Notes: generated from the sequence alone by a model not told the origin. A stretch of 64,000 bases of DNA from JADKIH01 sp031385005 (GCA_031385005.1 JANNBB010000051.1:1-64000), one strand, 5' to 3'; shown: positions 34,383 through 43,311, counted from the stretch's first letter. Numbers and translations: made by a program.

Positions 34383-34997
34383 TTATTTTCTAAAATGTAT
34401 TTGACAACCAATTGATTTTGTTTCCTTGATTTTGACGTCCTCACCTTTTAAGAGTTGATTAACTGCATCCGCTACATAAGATGTTTGAACTTTTTCCGGC
34501 TCTGCACCATTGTCATCGATTGCACCATTGTATTTAATCTCCCATTTGCCACTTACTTTCCAAATTACATAAGCATGTGGCGTTTTTTGGGCATGGTAAT
34601 TTTTTGCTACTATCTGACTACTATCATACAAATACGGAAAATTAAATTTTGCCTTTATTGATTTATTTACCATTTCTGTATAACCATCATCCTCATACAT
34701 TATAGTATCTGTAGATGAAATCGCAATCAAGGGAACTCCTAGAGACTTGTATTTCTCATGGAGTGCATTCATACGTTCCGGATACAATTTTGCAAACGGA
34801 CAATGATTGCAGGTAAATATAATCATGAATCCTTTAGCATCCGGGTAATCAGTTAACGAGACAGTTTTTCCGTCAACGTTTAATAACTTGAAATTAAATT
34901 CAACAGACTGATTTTCTAAATCTCCAAACCCGAAACTCAAAAAAGATGTAATCAGAACAATTACTGTCGTGAAATAGTACTGTAATTTCTTTTTCAT
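34383..34997 (-). CDS. Exported thioredoxin-fold redoxin (CxxC)
   Basis: The protein has 204 residues. The N-terminus is hydrophobic with a signal-like segment ('YYFTTVIVLITSFLSFGFG'). The thioredoxin-fold domain follows: 'FNFKLLNVDGKTVSLTDYP', 'KGFMIIFTCNHCPFAK' with a CxxC at Cys63 and Cys66, 'LIAISSTDTIMYEDDGY', 'FNFPYLYDSSQIVAKNYHAQ' and a cis-Pro region 'KTPHAYVI'. The CNHCPF motif is typical of a peroxiredoxin-like group often found with copper proteins and cytochromes in Bacteroidota. It is probably periplasmic and reduces or oxidises thiols, perhaps to keep copper sites or cytochromes loaded. It lies 5 bases after the multicopper oxidase gene and 10 before the ASST gene. Confidence 0.9.
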   Translation of the reverse strand: MKKKLQYYFTTVIVLITSFLSFGFGDLENQSVEFNFKLLNVDGKTVSLTDYPDAKGFMIIFTCNHCPFAKLYPERMNALHEKYKSLGVPLIAISSTDTIMYEDDGYTEMVNKSIKAKFNFPYLYDSSQIVAKNYHAQKTPHAYVIWKVSGKWEIKYNGAIDDNGAEPEKVQTSYVADAVNQLLKGEDVKIKETKSIGCQIHFRK

Positions 34998-35002
34998 TCG
35001 TA

Positions 35003-36736
35003 TTAATTCTTTACGAATTTCTTAGTAGTTGTCCGTTTTGTTTTTTCGTCAGTCAATTGGAGCATATAAATTCCGGGTGACAAATTACCAATATCGATAC
35101 CATTTTGTAACTGAGGACGAGGAAGCATGAGTACTGTTTTTCCGACAAGGTTATTGATTTTTACATAATAAGCCTGCATGGCCGGATCAGAAAAAGAAAT
35201 GTATAATTTATTACCGGCAGGATTCGGATACACTGTATAATCACCTGTTTGTTTCTGCTCTTCTGTTAGCCCCGAAGTTGAACCATTCGTAACAACAAAT
35301 TGCCCCATCATCGCTTCATCTTCATGGAGTGCAATATGGCAATGGTACATAAACGGATGCAGACTGTCGGCATAGTCGTCAAATCTGGCAATGAATTTTA
35401 CAACACTGGAACCATTCGGACCTATTCTTCCCGGTACAAATACAACATCTTTCCATCCTGCCTGTGCAGGAGCCGGAGCAACTCCATTCACAGAAATAAT
35501 ATTGAATTCCACATCATGAATATGAAAGGGATGACCAAAACCTGATGTGCTGGTAATTTGCCAGATCTCTGTATTTCCTAATGGAACCTGGTATTCGATA
35601 TAATTTATATCAAAAAGTTTATGATTGATAATAAAAGCATTCGGACCTAAAATTGGAGGAACAGTAACACCTGTGCTATCACTGATAGTCAGGTAGCGCG
35701 TTATATTTGCTGTTGCGGTATCGATGAGTGTATTCGTAGTGAGAAACGCTGGAATTGAAATAACAGGCGCACCCGTCGTAGAGGCAACATTAAAATGAAC
35801 CATATTAAAATCGAGATGTCCTAAATAGTTTGCAAATGGGCCATTCACAAAACTCTCTCCGCCCGCAACATTACCCGCAAGAGAAGCATTGTATGCTTTC
35901 AAGTCTACGGTTGTTCCTGATTGCCCGTTAAAGTCGACGAGAATTTCCACTCTTTCACTTGCATGCAGCAAATACCTGTTGACAGAAACCGGAGCATTCA
36001 GCAATCCTCCATCGGAACAAATCACCGAAAAATTTCTGTTGTCGCTAAAACCGATATTATAAGACCGCTCAATTGCAGCATTCAGAAAACGGAAACGCAC
36101 TATTTGTGCGGGCACAGAAAATTCTGCTCGCAAAGTTCCATTCACCATCATACTGTCTCCATAAGGTACAGAAACAAATTGATTGGAAGTGCTGATGTCC
36201 CTGTCTGTTAAAACCAATGGAATATCATCGATACCATAAGTACGCGGTAAATCCAATGCAGCTTCGACGCTATCGCGAACAATGATTAATCCACCAAGAC
36301 CTTTCGTAATCTGATCCATTGTCATTTCATGAAGATGTGGATGATACCAATAGGTTGATGCATTGTTTGTCACTAGCCAATAAGGTTGCCAAACCGTTCC
36401 CGGCGGAATAACCTGGTGAGGACCTCCATCCATTACGGCCGGGAGATGAAAGCCATGCCAGTGAATGGTTGTTGAATCATTCAACATATTGTGCACGTTC
36501 ATATGAACCGTATCCCATTTATTGAAAATCAAAGTAGGCCCCCAGAAATTTCCGTTTATTCCGGCAGTGATTGTTTGATTGCCGGGTAAAAGTTGTGTAA
36601 ATGTGTCTTTAAGCGACAGGTTAAAAGTTGTCCCTGCTAAAGTATCCGGAATCCAAAGCTGGTTGTAGGTTTGAGCTCGTAAAGAGTTTATTTGAATGAA
36701 TGAAAGAATTAAAATAGTTGCGATCTTTTTTAACAT
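35003..36736 (-). CDS. Multicopper oxidase with T9SS sorting domain
   Basis: The protein has 577 residues with a signal peptide ending 'INSLRAQ'. Three cupredoxin domains carry all four copper-ligand motifs. These are 'HWHGFH' (His92, His94, His97), 'YHPHLHE' (His132, His134) in place of the usual HSH, 'GHPFHIHDVEF' in the third domain, and 'YHCHIALHEDEAMMG', which supplies the type 1 Cys-His and the type 2/3 ligands. It oxidises phenols, metal ions or Cu(I) with O2 reduced to water; the Met-rich loop of a cuprous oxidase is not present. A type A sorting domain follows ('VYPNPAGNKLYISFSD', 'LSPGIYMLQL', 'TKKFVKN'), so the enzyme is likely on the cell surface. It is followed by a redoxin 5 bases away. 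Confidence 0.94.
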   Translation of the reverse strand: MLKKIATILILSFIQINSLRAQTYNQLWIPDTLAGTTFNLSLKDTFTQLLPGNQTITAGINGNFWGPTLIFNKWDTVHMNVHNMLNDSTTIHWHGFHLPAVMDGGPHQVIPPGTVWQPYWLVTNNASTYWYHPHLHEMTMDQITKGLGGLIIVRDSVEAALDLPRTYGIDDIPLVLTDRDISTSNQFVSVPYGDSMMVNGTLRAEFSVPAQIVRFRFLNAAIERSYNIGFSDNRNFSVICSDGGLLNAPVSVNRYLLHASERVEILVDFNGQSGTTVDLKAYNASLAGNVAGGESFVNGPFANYLGHLDFNMVHFNVASTTGAPVISIPAFLTTNTLIDTATANITRYLTISDSTGVTVPPILGPNAFIINHKLFDINYIEYQVPLGNTEIWQITSTSGFGHPFHIHDVEFNIISVNGVAPAPAQAGWKDVVFVPGRIGPNGSSVVKFIARFDDYADSLHPFMYHCHIALHEDEAMMGQFVVTNGSTSGLTEEQKQTGDYTVYPNPAGNKLYISFSDPAMQAYYVKINNLVGKTVLMLPRPQLQNGIDIGNLSPGIYMLQLTDEKTKRTTTKKFVKN

Positions 36737-36841
36737 AGGTTTTGGTGGGCTTTAAAAGCATATTAAGACAAGTATGATTTGAGTTGAAATACAGTAAATA
36801 GTTTAATGATGAATAATGATTAATTAAATTTTTCTTACTTC

Positions 36842-38530
36842 TTACGGATGCATTGAAATAAAAACAAAGTAAAGATTATTTTCCATTACAGAATAATCAT
36901 CCGATTCGACGAGTCCATCGCCAGTAATGTCTTCAAATTGATATCCGGCTAATACAACCTGGACAGCATTTTCCAAATCTGAATAATCCTGTGATTCTAT
37001 AATTCCATCTTGATAACCAATTCCCAAACTAGAACTTGAAACATCTCCGCTAATAAATGCCCATCGGCTTGCATCAGACATTTGTTTCATATTATTCCCA
37101 TATGCTTTCGATTGATTAGTTGAAAAATCATATGTCGTACTTGCAGCCATCAGCACAGGGTTTGCACTCCAGGTTTCCATTGCATTACGATGCTTTACAA
37201 CAATGTAATAAGAATTTCCGGTTCGGGCCGAAGAGAATGACAATGCTGCGGTTCCATCAATCTTTAATATTGCTTTAGCGCTTTCGACAAGAGCAAATGG
37301 TGATGATGTTTGACGCAACTCAACGGTTATCGTATCGACTAACCTCGCATTTATTCCAATACCTGAATTATACAATGCCGGATTCATCTCGCCTCCACTT
37401 ATATACATGCCTTCAAAAAATAATTTTAAATTAAGGGCCGTAACAACAGGAGCCGCATACGTATTGACTGTTTCAGTTATGGTAGCAACTTTTACTGCAG
37501 ATTTAATTCCATAAAATGTCGGACCAACAGCATAAGGATAAGCGGAATTCCAATTCGCATCGACAGTTGCAAAGTAGGCATAGGTTCCATTCGGATATTC
37601 GGGAGAAACGCAAAATCTGCCATTGTGAGAATCTAAATAATCGGGCGTAGATGGAGAAGTGGCATTATATTGATAATCCTCACGGAAATATCCCAGCGGA
37701 TAAGTCGTACTTACAGCAGGCCCGTCGGTTACATTTGTTCCATCTGCATAATGTGTACGAAGAGTAATATTTCTCTTTGCATAGCTTGATTTCATTCTTG
37801 TTATACCACCGGAGCCATTTACGTTTCTATATCCGTAAGCCCCATAAATTGGAAAACCATCGTATGCAAAACCAATTAATGGTGAGTGTTTGGTGCTATC
37901 GATTACATAAAGTCCATCTGCATTGTATAAATTACAGATAGTTGAAATTACGGATAGGTCAAGCTTAAATGCACTTGGGTTCTGATGGTGATGGTAGTTA
38001 CCCATTGCAGGATGACCTTTTGCGCAATCAAAACCATTCCGCTCTGCAACCACTGCATCTCTGTTCCATACTCCATCGCCTGTTCCCCCGAGCGGTCCGC
38101 CTTTTAGCGAGCTCGAAGAAAACTGCCAGGATACTCCATCTCTGTAATCAAATAATGCAACGCCATTGATAAAAATGCCAATGTTTCCTCCTGTCGTACT
38201 AGTGGGTGTTCCAGTATTTTGTGTAGGGTTCAGAGGAATTTTAAAAATTGCATTTTGTGAGGATGCCAGTGAAGGATTGCCATCCAGAAAGGGTCCGGTT
38301 ACATAGGAAGGAATTCCATTTGTGTTGATGTAAACCCAATTAGTAGAATACCTCACCATTTGAACATTCGCGAGAACATTATCATTGATAGGCGTATAAT
38401 TTCCGCTTACATAGTGTCGCCCCATAATGTTAGTTGTATTGATTAACCAGGAGGTAATTGCAGGATTAGTCTGCGCAATTGATATCACACAGCTAAAAAT
38501 AAATAATAGAATTAGTTTACCCTTTTTCAT
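36842..38530 (-). CDS. YHYH-domain protein with dockerin-like C-terminal module
   Basis: The protein has 562 residues with a signal peptide ('KLILLFIFSCVISIAQ'). Residues ~20-340 are a YHYH-domain body: 'GNIGIFINGVALFDYRDGVS', 'GDGVWNRDAVVAERNGFDC', 'GHPAMGNYHHHQNPSAFKLD', 'PLIGFAYDGFPIYGAY', 'LDSHNGRFCVSPEYPNGTYA'. It is about three-quarters identical by eye to the adjacent gene at 38582-39940. The ends differ: this copy closes with the ~190-residue module ('LKLFFEGMYISGGEMNPALY', 'IVVKHRNAMETWSANPV', 'YQDGIIESQDYSDLENA', 'DITGDGLVESDDYSVMENN', 'ISMHP') instead of a type A sorting domain. His clusters suggest metal binding; activity unknown. Confidence 0.9.
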   Translation of the reverse strand: MKKGKLILLFIFSCVISIAQTNPAITSWLINTTNIMGRHYVSGNYTPINDNVLANVQMVRYSTNWVYINTNGIPSYVTGPFLDGNPSLASSQNAIFKIPLNPTQNTGTPTSTTGGNIGIFINGVALFDYRDGVSWQFSSSSLKGGPLGGTGDGVWNRDAVVAERNGFDCAKGHPAMGNYHHHQNPSAFKLDLSVISTICNLYNADGLYVIDSTKHSPLIGFAYDGFPIYGAYGYRNVNGSGGITRMKSSYAKRNITLRTHYADGTNVTDGPAVSTTYPLGYFREDYQYNATSPSTPDYLDSHNGRFCVSPEYPNGTYAYFATVDANWNSAYPYAVGPTFYGIKSAVKVATITETVNTYAAPVVTALNLKLFFEGMYISGGEMNPALYNSGIGINARLVDTITVELRQTSSPFALVESAKAILKIDGTAALSFSSARTGNSYYIVVKHRNAMETWSANPVLMAASTTYDFSTNQSKAYGNNMKQMSDASRWAFISGDVSSSSLGIGYQDGIIESQDYSDLENAVQVVLAGYQFEDITGDGLVESDDYSVMENNLYFVFISMHP

Positions 38531-38581
38531 AACTAATCTGCTTAAGTCACAAACAGAAATTCTGTCTCTCTTTTGCTACAA

Positions 38582-39940
38582 TTATTTTATAATAGAAATT
38601 ACTTTGTTAAACGAACCATCGTTGCCAATAGCTTTAATTATGTATTGCCCACCGTATAAAGTCCGCGTATCGAAATAGGCAATTGTGCTTCCCTGGTATA
38701 AAATAGTTTTCTGAACTACACTACCTTTCATATCGAACAATTCAATTTGAATATTATCCTTTATCAGATGATTCGCCTGAATAGCAATCAGGTCACTGAC
38801 AGGAACGTAAAATGCATTCATTAACAAGTTAGATTCTGCTGCATCGGATAATCCTGTTGTTGGAGAATAAGTTGTCACTGTTTCATTGATACTATTTACT
38901 TTCATTGCATTTTTTACTCCGTAGAATGTCGGACCAATCAAATATGGATAAGCCGAATTCCAATTAGCATCTACGGTAGCGAAATAGCAATAAATACCGG
39001 CAGGATATTCAGGTGTGATACAAAATCTTCCATTGTGCTCGTCGAGGTAATCAGGTGTAGAAACGGTTGTTGGAATATATTCATAGTCCTCACGGAAATA
39101 TCCCAATTGATAAGTTGCACTAACTGCCGGTCCGGGTGTAACAGTATTTCCATTTGCATATGTTGTACGTGTAGTAATAGAACGTAACTGATAACTTGAC
39201 TTCATACGAACAATCGAACCTGTTCCGTTTGCATTTTGATAAGCGTAAGCACCGTACACAGGAAATCCATCGTAAGCAAAACCAATTAATGGCGAATGTT
39301 GTGTGCTATCGATAGCATACAAACCATCTGCATCATATAAATTACAAACTGTTGAGATAACATTGAGGTCTAATTTAAATGCACTTGGATTCTGATGATG
39401 ATGATAATTTCCCATTGCAGGGTGACCTTTAGAACAATCGAATCCTAAACGCTCTCCAACAACAGCATCTCTATTCCACACACCATCTCCCATTCCACCC
39501 AACGGACCACCTTTAAGGGAGTTTGTCGAATTCTGCCAAGACACTCCGTCTCTGTAATCAAAAAAGGCAACGCCGTTTATAAACACACCAATATTTCCAC
39601 CGGTAGTATTAGTCGGAGTTCCTGTATTCTGAACCGGGTTTAACGGGAACTTAAAAATCGCATTCTGTGCCGAAGCAAGCGATGGATTTCCATCCAGAAA
39701 TGGTCCTGTTATGTAAGCAGGAATTCCTTGTGTCGTTATATAAGACCAGGTAGCTGAATACTGAACCGCTTGTGTATTTGCCAGCACAGCATCAACAATT
39801 GGCGTAGAATTTCCATTTACATAATGACGTCCTGTAATTCCTGTTGTGTTTTGAATCCATGTAGTAATTATCGGATTCGTCTGAGCGCTGGTATAAATAC
39901 AGTGAATTAACAGCATTAAAATTATTGAATTATTTTTCAT
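38582..39940 (-). CDS. YHYH-domain T9SS protein (paralogue of the next gene downstream)
   Basis: The protein has 452 residues with a signal peptide ('SIILMLLIHCIYTSAQ'). The YHYH body has the same series of motifs as its neighbour: 'GNIGVFINGVAFFDYRDGVS', 'GDGVWNRDAVVGERLGFDC', 'GHPAMGNYHHHQNPSAFKLD', 'PLIGFAYDGFPVYGAYAY', 'LDEHNGRFCITPEYPAGIYC'. From about residue 345 it diverges completely and ends in a type A-like sorting domain ('IQIELFDMKGSVVQKTILY', 'LYGGQYIIKAIGND'), weaker than most: the YPNP motif is absent. It is 59 bases after MbnH and 51 before its paralogue, so a tandem duplication within the operon is clear. Confidence 0.9.
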   Translation of the reverse strand: MKNNSIILMLLIHCIYTSAQTNPIITTWIQNTTGITGRHYVNGNSTPIVDAVLANTQAVQYSATWSYITTQGIPAYITGPFLDGNPSLASAQNAIFKFPLNPVQNTGTPTNTTGGNIGVFINGVAFFDYRDGVSWQNSTNSLKGGPLGGMGDGVWNRDAVVGERLGFDCSKGHPAMGNYHHHQNPSAFKLDLNVISTVCNLYDADGLYAIDSTQHSPLIGFAYDGFPVYGAYAYQNANGTGSIVRMKSSYQLRSITTRTTYANGNTVTPGPAVSATYQLGYFREDYEYIPTTVSTPDYLDEHNGRFCITPEYPAGIYCYFATVDANWNSAYPYLIGPTFYGVKNAMKVNSINETVTTYSPTTGLSDAAESNLLMNAFYVPVSDLIAIQANHLIKDNIQIELFDMKGSVVQKTILYQGSTIAYFDTRTLYGGQYIIKAIGNDGSFNKVISIIK

Positions 39941-39999
39941 GGGATATATGTATTGGTTAGTTTTTGAATATTTATTTTTGATTTATCACTTTATACTTT

Positions 40000-41043
40000 T
40001 TATTTTTGGCTCTTGACTTTGTCATTCATTGCCTCCGGGTTCCTAGGAAAAGAATACTTAGGATTAAAGAGAAATGATTTATCCGTAAGCGTCAACAAGA
40101 ATGCAATCAGATCGACACGCTCATTGGATGTTAACACGATAGGAGTTTTCAGTTTTTCGGACAATGTTTTACTTTTCTGAACACCGCCGGTATAATGATT
40201 CAAGACATCTGCCAAATGTTTAAAACGGCCATCATGCATGTATGGATAAGAAAATTCGATATTGCGCAAGGTCGGCACCTTGAACTTAAGCGAATCAGTA
40301 TTATTAGCTGTGACCTTCATTCTGCCTGTATCCTTCAACGTAGAATCTACTAGTAACCCATTGTTTTCGAATTTCAGATTAGTAAATAAAGGTTCAGCAT
40401 GACAGGATGAACAGTTTTTCTGAAACAACTTGTAGCCATTATTTTCCTGTAGAGAAAATTTCGACTCTTTACGTATTACGCTGTCGTATTTGGAATTGTA
40501 ACTTTCGATAGTCAGGACAAACTGAGAAATCGATTTCAACAAATGTTCTCCTGTAACAGCACTATCCTGAAATGCTTTGAAAAATAATGCAGGATAGGTA
40601 GACGAATTTTTTAATTTCTCGACGACATGTTGAATGTCTTCATCCATTTCATCGTGCTGACTAATCGGAGCTAATGCCTGAACATCGATGTGATTGATGG
40701 CACCATCCCACATAAACGATTGATGCCAGGCCAAATTCATCAGGGCCGGCGCATTTCGTGTTCCAATTCGGTTTGCTATTCCATGACTTAAAGAATGATC
40801 AACATGGGCGAAAGCCGTATAAGAAGAGTGGCAACTTGCACAGGAAATAGTATTGTCTTTCGATAAAACCGGATCGTAGAAAAGAACTCTGCCTAATTCT
40901 ATTTTTGCAGACGACAAAGGATTCTTTGAAAAATCATAAGCCGGTTTAGGCCAGCCATCGGGTACAATAAAAAGATCCTTCTCCTCTCTGAATGCAGCGA
41001 GCGCAAGAAATACCATCACGAATAGAATCAGGTTTCTTTTCAT
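40000..41043 (-). CDS. MbnH-like di-haem cytochrome c peroxidase
   Basis: The protein has 347 residues and a hydrophobic N-terminus that serves as signal peptide. Two haem c attachment sites are visible: 'CASCH' (Cys68, Cys71, His72) and 'CSSCH' (Cys211, Cys214, His215). Other bacterial cytochrome-c-peroxidase features are 'LGRVLFYDPVLSKDNTISC', 'RNAPALMNLAWHQSFMWDGA', 'VPTLRNIEFSYPYMHDGRF' and 'LADVLNHYTGGV'. The gene follows an MbnP gene with a 2-base gap. Known MbnH enzymes use hydrogen peroxide through a bis-Fe(IV) state to turn a Trp of MbnP into kynurenine, making a copper-binding site. That pairing here makes MbnH the better name than plain peroxidase. Confidence 0.9.
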   Translation of the reverse strand: MKRNLILFVMVFLALAAFREEKDLFIVPDGWPKPAYDFSKNPLSSAKIELGRVLFYDPVLSKDNTISCASCHSSYTAFAHVDHSLSHGIANRIGTRNAPALMNLAWHQSFMWDGAINHIDVQALAPISQHDEMDEDIQHVVEKLKNSSTYPALFFKAFQDSAVTGEHLLKSISQFVLTIESYNSKYDSVIRKESKFSLQENNGYKLFQKNCSSCHAEPLFTNLKFENNGLLVDSTLKDTGRMKVTANNTDSLKFKVPTLRNIEFSYPYMHDGRFKHLADVLNHYTGGVQKSKTLSEKLKTPIVLTSNERVDLIAFLLTLTDKSFLFNPKYSFPRNPEAMNDKVKSQK

Positions 41044-41045
41044 TT

Positions 41046-41729
41046 TTATTGTACGCTGAATAATTGTAGTAATTTACGGGAGAGTACAACCGATTCAACT
41101 CCCGGTGTCATGACTTGGTTTATTTGAGTCAGATCGAGCAGACTGATAAACTTTTCTATATCGATTGAAACATTAATCTGATGAGCTGAATTAATTTTCA
41201 AGCCTACTTGCTGAATGGTTTGGAAGGGTGATTGATATCCGCCTATGTGAAATTGAAATTCATTGTTTCTTGTTTTACAAAGCGGGCTCTTTCCTTCCAG
41301 TTTAAAATTGATATACCCACTTTGCCAGGCCCAGTACATTCCTTTTGTTGGATCGAGGTCGCCGCCCAATGCACCGGACACATTGATTACACTATCCAAT
41401 CCGATATTGAAGTTTAACTGATCCGATGATAGTCCGGATGGAATATTCATTGAAAGATGAAGAGTATTTTCATTTGAAGCATCCAATAAATGAACGCTGT
41501 TTTCTTCCTTAAACACAAAAGCACCTTTATTTGAAAAAGTAATATCTGAAATATAAAACTTCAATGACTCAAACTGAATGCTGTCACCGGAGCTTAATTG
41601 ATAATATGCATTTGACAACTGCAACTTTCGTTCACCGAATAGTGGTTGAAACGAAATAACACAAAAATTTTGTGCCATCCCGGAGATGAATGAAAACAAT
41701 AAAACTAGAATGAATATATCTTTTTTCAT
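41046..41729 (-). CDS. MbnP-family putative copper-binding protein
   Basis: The protein has 227 residues with a signal peptide ('FILVLLFSFISGMAQ'). The mature protein matches the MbnP family in the conserved blocks 'SIQFESLKFYISDITF', 'SSDQLNFNIGLDSVINVSG', 'LGGDLDPTKGMYWAWQSG', 'YINFKLEGKSPLC' and 'EFQFHIGGY'. The Trp residues of 'MYWAWQSGY' lie in the block that, in the family, is followed by the modified Trp; I cannot say which is oxidised. In methanotrophs MbnP carries a kynurenine made by MbnH and binds copper. The gene overlaps the Spy-like gene by 4 bases (ATGA) and precedes MbnH by 2, so the three are translationally coupled. Confidence 0.9.
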   Translation of the reverse strand: MKKDIFILVLLFSFISGMAQNFCVISFQPLFGERKLQLSNAYYQLSSGDSIQFESLKFYISDITFSNKGAFVFKEENSVHLLDASNENTLHLSMNIPSGLSSDQLNFNIGLDSVINVSGALGGDLDPTKGMYWAWQSGYINFKLEGKSPLCKTRNNEFQFHIGGYQSPFQTIQQVGLKINSAHQINVSIDIEKFISLLDLTQINQVMTPGVESVVLSRKLLQLFSVQ

Positions 41730-42214
41730 TTTCTTGGTGGTGGACCTTGTGGTCTGAAATAGTCTCTTATTTCTTTTAATAATCCTTCGAATTTAAGAAG
41801 TTGATCCGGAGTACATAATTGCTTTAGTGCCCTCGCCTGTTCAAATCGAAGCATTTCCATTCTATATTCATTCTCCGAAATGCGTTTTGCAACAGCCATT
41901 ACGAGTTCTTCATCGGTATCCTTATTGAACATTTGAGCGTTCATGGAATCTCTTCCTGCTCGTAAAGACTTCAGCACTTCATTCTCTTTCTCGAAATAAC
42001 TTTTTCGGAGTTCATTAATTTGCTCTGCTTGCTGATCAGTTAAATTCAGTTCGCTCTTCAGAATTTGCGAAACTTCTTGAACACTACGAGGTGGCGGTGG
42101 CATATGCGGATGAGAAAATCCTCGCCACAAAAAAATACCAATAGCGATGAAATTTAAAATTAGCAGTGCGATGACGGCACGAACCAATAATTTACTTTTT
42201 GAGAAAATATCCAT
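41726..42214 (-). CDS. Spy/CpxP-like periplasmic protein (heavy-metal sensor type)
   Basis: The protein has 162 residues, with one N-terminal membrane helix (residues ~11-31, 'AVIALLILNFIAIGIFLW') and a helical periplasmic part. The part carries 'LNLTDQQAEQINELRKSY', the L-T-x-x-Q motif of the Spy/CpxP/CnrX family, followed by a long helix 'MRFEQARALKQLCTPDQLLK'. 'FEGLLKEIRDYF' is the second such element. Family members sense or buffer misfolded protein or metals (Cu, Ni, Zn) in the periplasm and can hold an anti-sigma factor inactive. Position between the sigma/membrane protein pair and MbnP supports that role. The stop overlaps the MbnP start. Confidence 0.85.
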   Translation of the reverse strand: MDIFSKSKLLVRAVIALLILNFIAIGIFLWRGFSHPHMPPPPRSVQEVSQILKSELNLTDQQAEQINELRKSYFEKENEVLKSLRAGRDSMNAQMFNKDTDEELVMAVAKRISENEYRMEMLRFEQARALKQLCTPDQLLKFEGLLKEIRDYFRPQGPPPRK

Positions 42215-42217
42215 CGT

Positions 42218-42526
42218 TTAATTACTTAAGGAAACAGGGTTAATTAAAATTTCTTTGGAAATTTTTTCCAAATCTGAAGATCGATTGTTCACCCTGGATT
42301 TAGTATTATTAAAACTGTTTAGTATGACTGCAATGTTTACGAGAAAAATAATAATCAATGCTATTGCAAGTCGAACGGGGAGATTGCTCTCTGCATTTTT
42401 ATATTTAGCGGATTCAAGTCTTCCGGATAAAGATCGTTGCCATTCGGAAGATGGTTGAATGGGCTCTAATCTATCAAAAGCTGATAGCGACTCTGAAACT
42501 TTGTTGTTTAATTCTGATTCTTTCAT
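42218..42526 (-). CDS. Small membrane protein, probable anti-sigma factor
   Basis: The protein has 102 residues. A ~55-residue cytoplasmic part ('NNKVSESLSAFDRLEPIQPS', 'EWQRSLSGRLESAKY') precedes one hydrophobic helix (residues ~48-68, 'LPVRLAIALIIIFLVNIAVI') and a short outer tail. No Pfam-type signature can be named. Its position, directly after an ECF sigma gene and before a Spy-like sensor with gaps of 45 and 3 bases, is that of an anti-sigma factor, and the one-helix topology fits. This is inference from context, since the cytoplasmic part lacks the His-Cys zinc motif. Confidence 0.6.
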   Translation of the reverse strand: MKESELNNKVSESLSAFDRLEPIQPSSEWQRSLSGRLESAKYKNAESNLPVRLAIALIIIFLVNIAVILNSFNNTKSRVNNRSSDLEKISKEILINPVSLSN

Positions 42527-42571
42527 ATGGATACTTATTTAGTTAGACGATGTATTTTTTCAATTCCGGCA

Positions 42572-43144
42572 CTATTTGCCTTCATTTAATAAGATGATCT
42601 TCAGTTCGTTGCTTACTTTCTTTTTTGCCCGATAAATAAGCGACTCAACGGCATCGGTACTTGTATTCATGATCTCCGCAATTTCAGGGTTGCTATACCC
42701 TTCGATTTTACTTAATGTAAAAGCAACACGCTGGTTATCGGGTAATGTATCCAACGCCTTCATGACCTCCTTCAGTTTTTCTTTCCCTTCTAATATTGTA
42801 TCCGGACGGAAGCCCCCGGTGAGCCATGATGCCACCTCCTCCAGGTGAAATAATTTCCCGATTGAAGTAATTCTTTTTTGTCTACTGCGTTTTTTAATCT
42901 CATCGAGACTTTTCGTAACGGCAATTCGATAAATCCAGGTCGATAGCTTTGACTCGCCGCGAAATGAATTGATCGAATAAAAAACTTCAATAAATACTTC
43001 CTGTGAAATGTCCTCCGCATCTTCCTTGTCGAGAAGAAAACGGTAACAGGTATTGATTACCTTTTTTCCATAAAGGCCCACCAATTCGGTAAAGGCGGAT
43101 TTATCGCCTTGTTTTAATCTCTGAATCAGATTCTCATCTGTCAT
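42572..43144 (-). CDS. ECF RNA polymerase sigma factor
   Basis: The protein has 190 residues. Region 2 shows 'VINTCYRFLLDKEDAEDISQ' and 'EVFIEVFYSINSFRGESKLS' followed by 'TWIYRIAVTKSLDEIKK', typical of the -10-recognising part. Region 4 shows 'LDTLPDNQRVAFTLSKIEGY' and 'SNPEIAEIMNTSTDAVESL' then 'IYRAKKKVSNEL', the helix-turn-helix that reads the -35. It is the first of a run of thirteen genes, all on the minus strand, in which most gaps are under 110 bases. It likely drives that run itself. I could not identify its own binding site upstream; the region from 43145 to 43475 has no TAnnTTTG. Confidence 0.94.
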   Translation of the reverse strand: MTDENLIQRLKQGDKSAFTELVGLYGKKVINTCYRFLLDKEDAEDISQEVFIEVFYSINSFRGESKLSTWIYRIAVTKSLDEIKKRSRQKRITSIGKLFHLEEVASWLTGGFRPDTILEGKEKLKEVMKALDTLPDNQRVAFTLSKIEGYSNPEIAEIMNTSTDAVESLIYRAKKKVSNELKIILLNEGK

Positions 43145-43311
43145 TTCGAAATGGCCTTTTTTAGAATTGAATAACGGTAAGTTATAATTGGAGAGTAATT
43201 GCCTGCTGTTAGCGGAAACGGGCAGGCCAATATCGGAAATATTATTTCTTCTTATTCAGAAAAAGAAAGTTGACTTTCCATAAATCTCCGCTTACTTTGT
43301 TCATGCCTCCG

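Noticed and set aside
40000..41043. Simple peroxide-detoxifying cytochrome c peroxidase
   Set aside because: The MbnP gene 2 bases upstream makes an MbnH-type maturation enzyme more likely.
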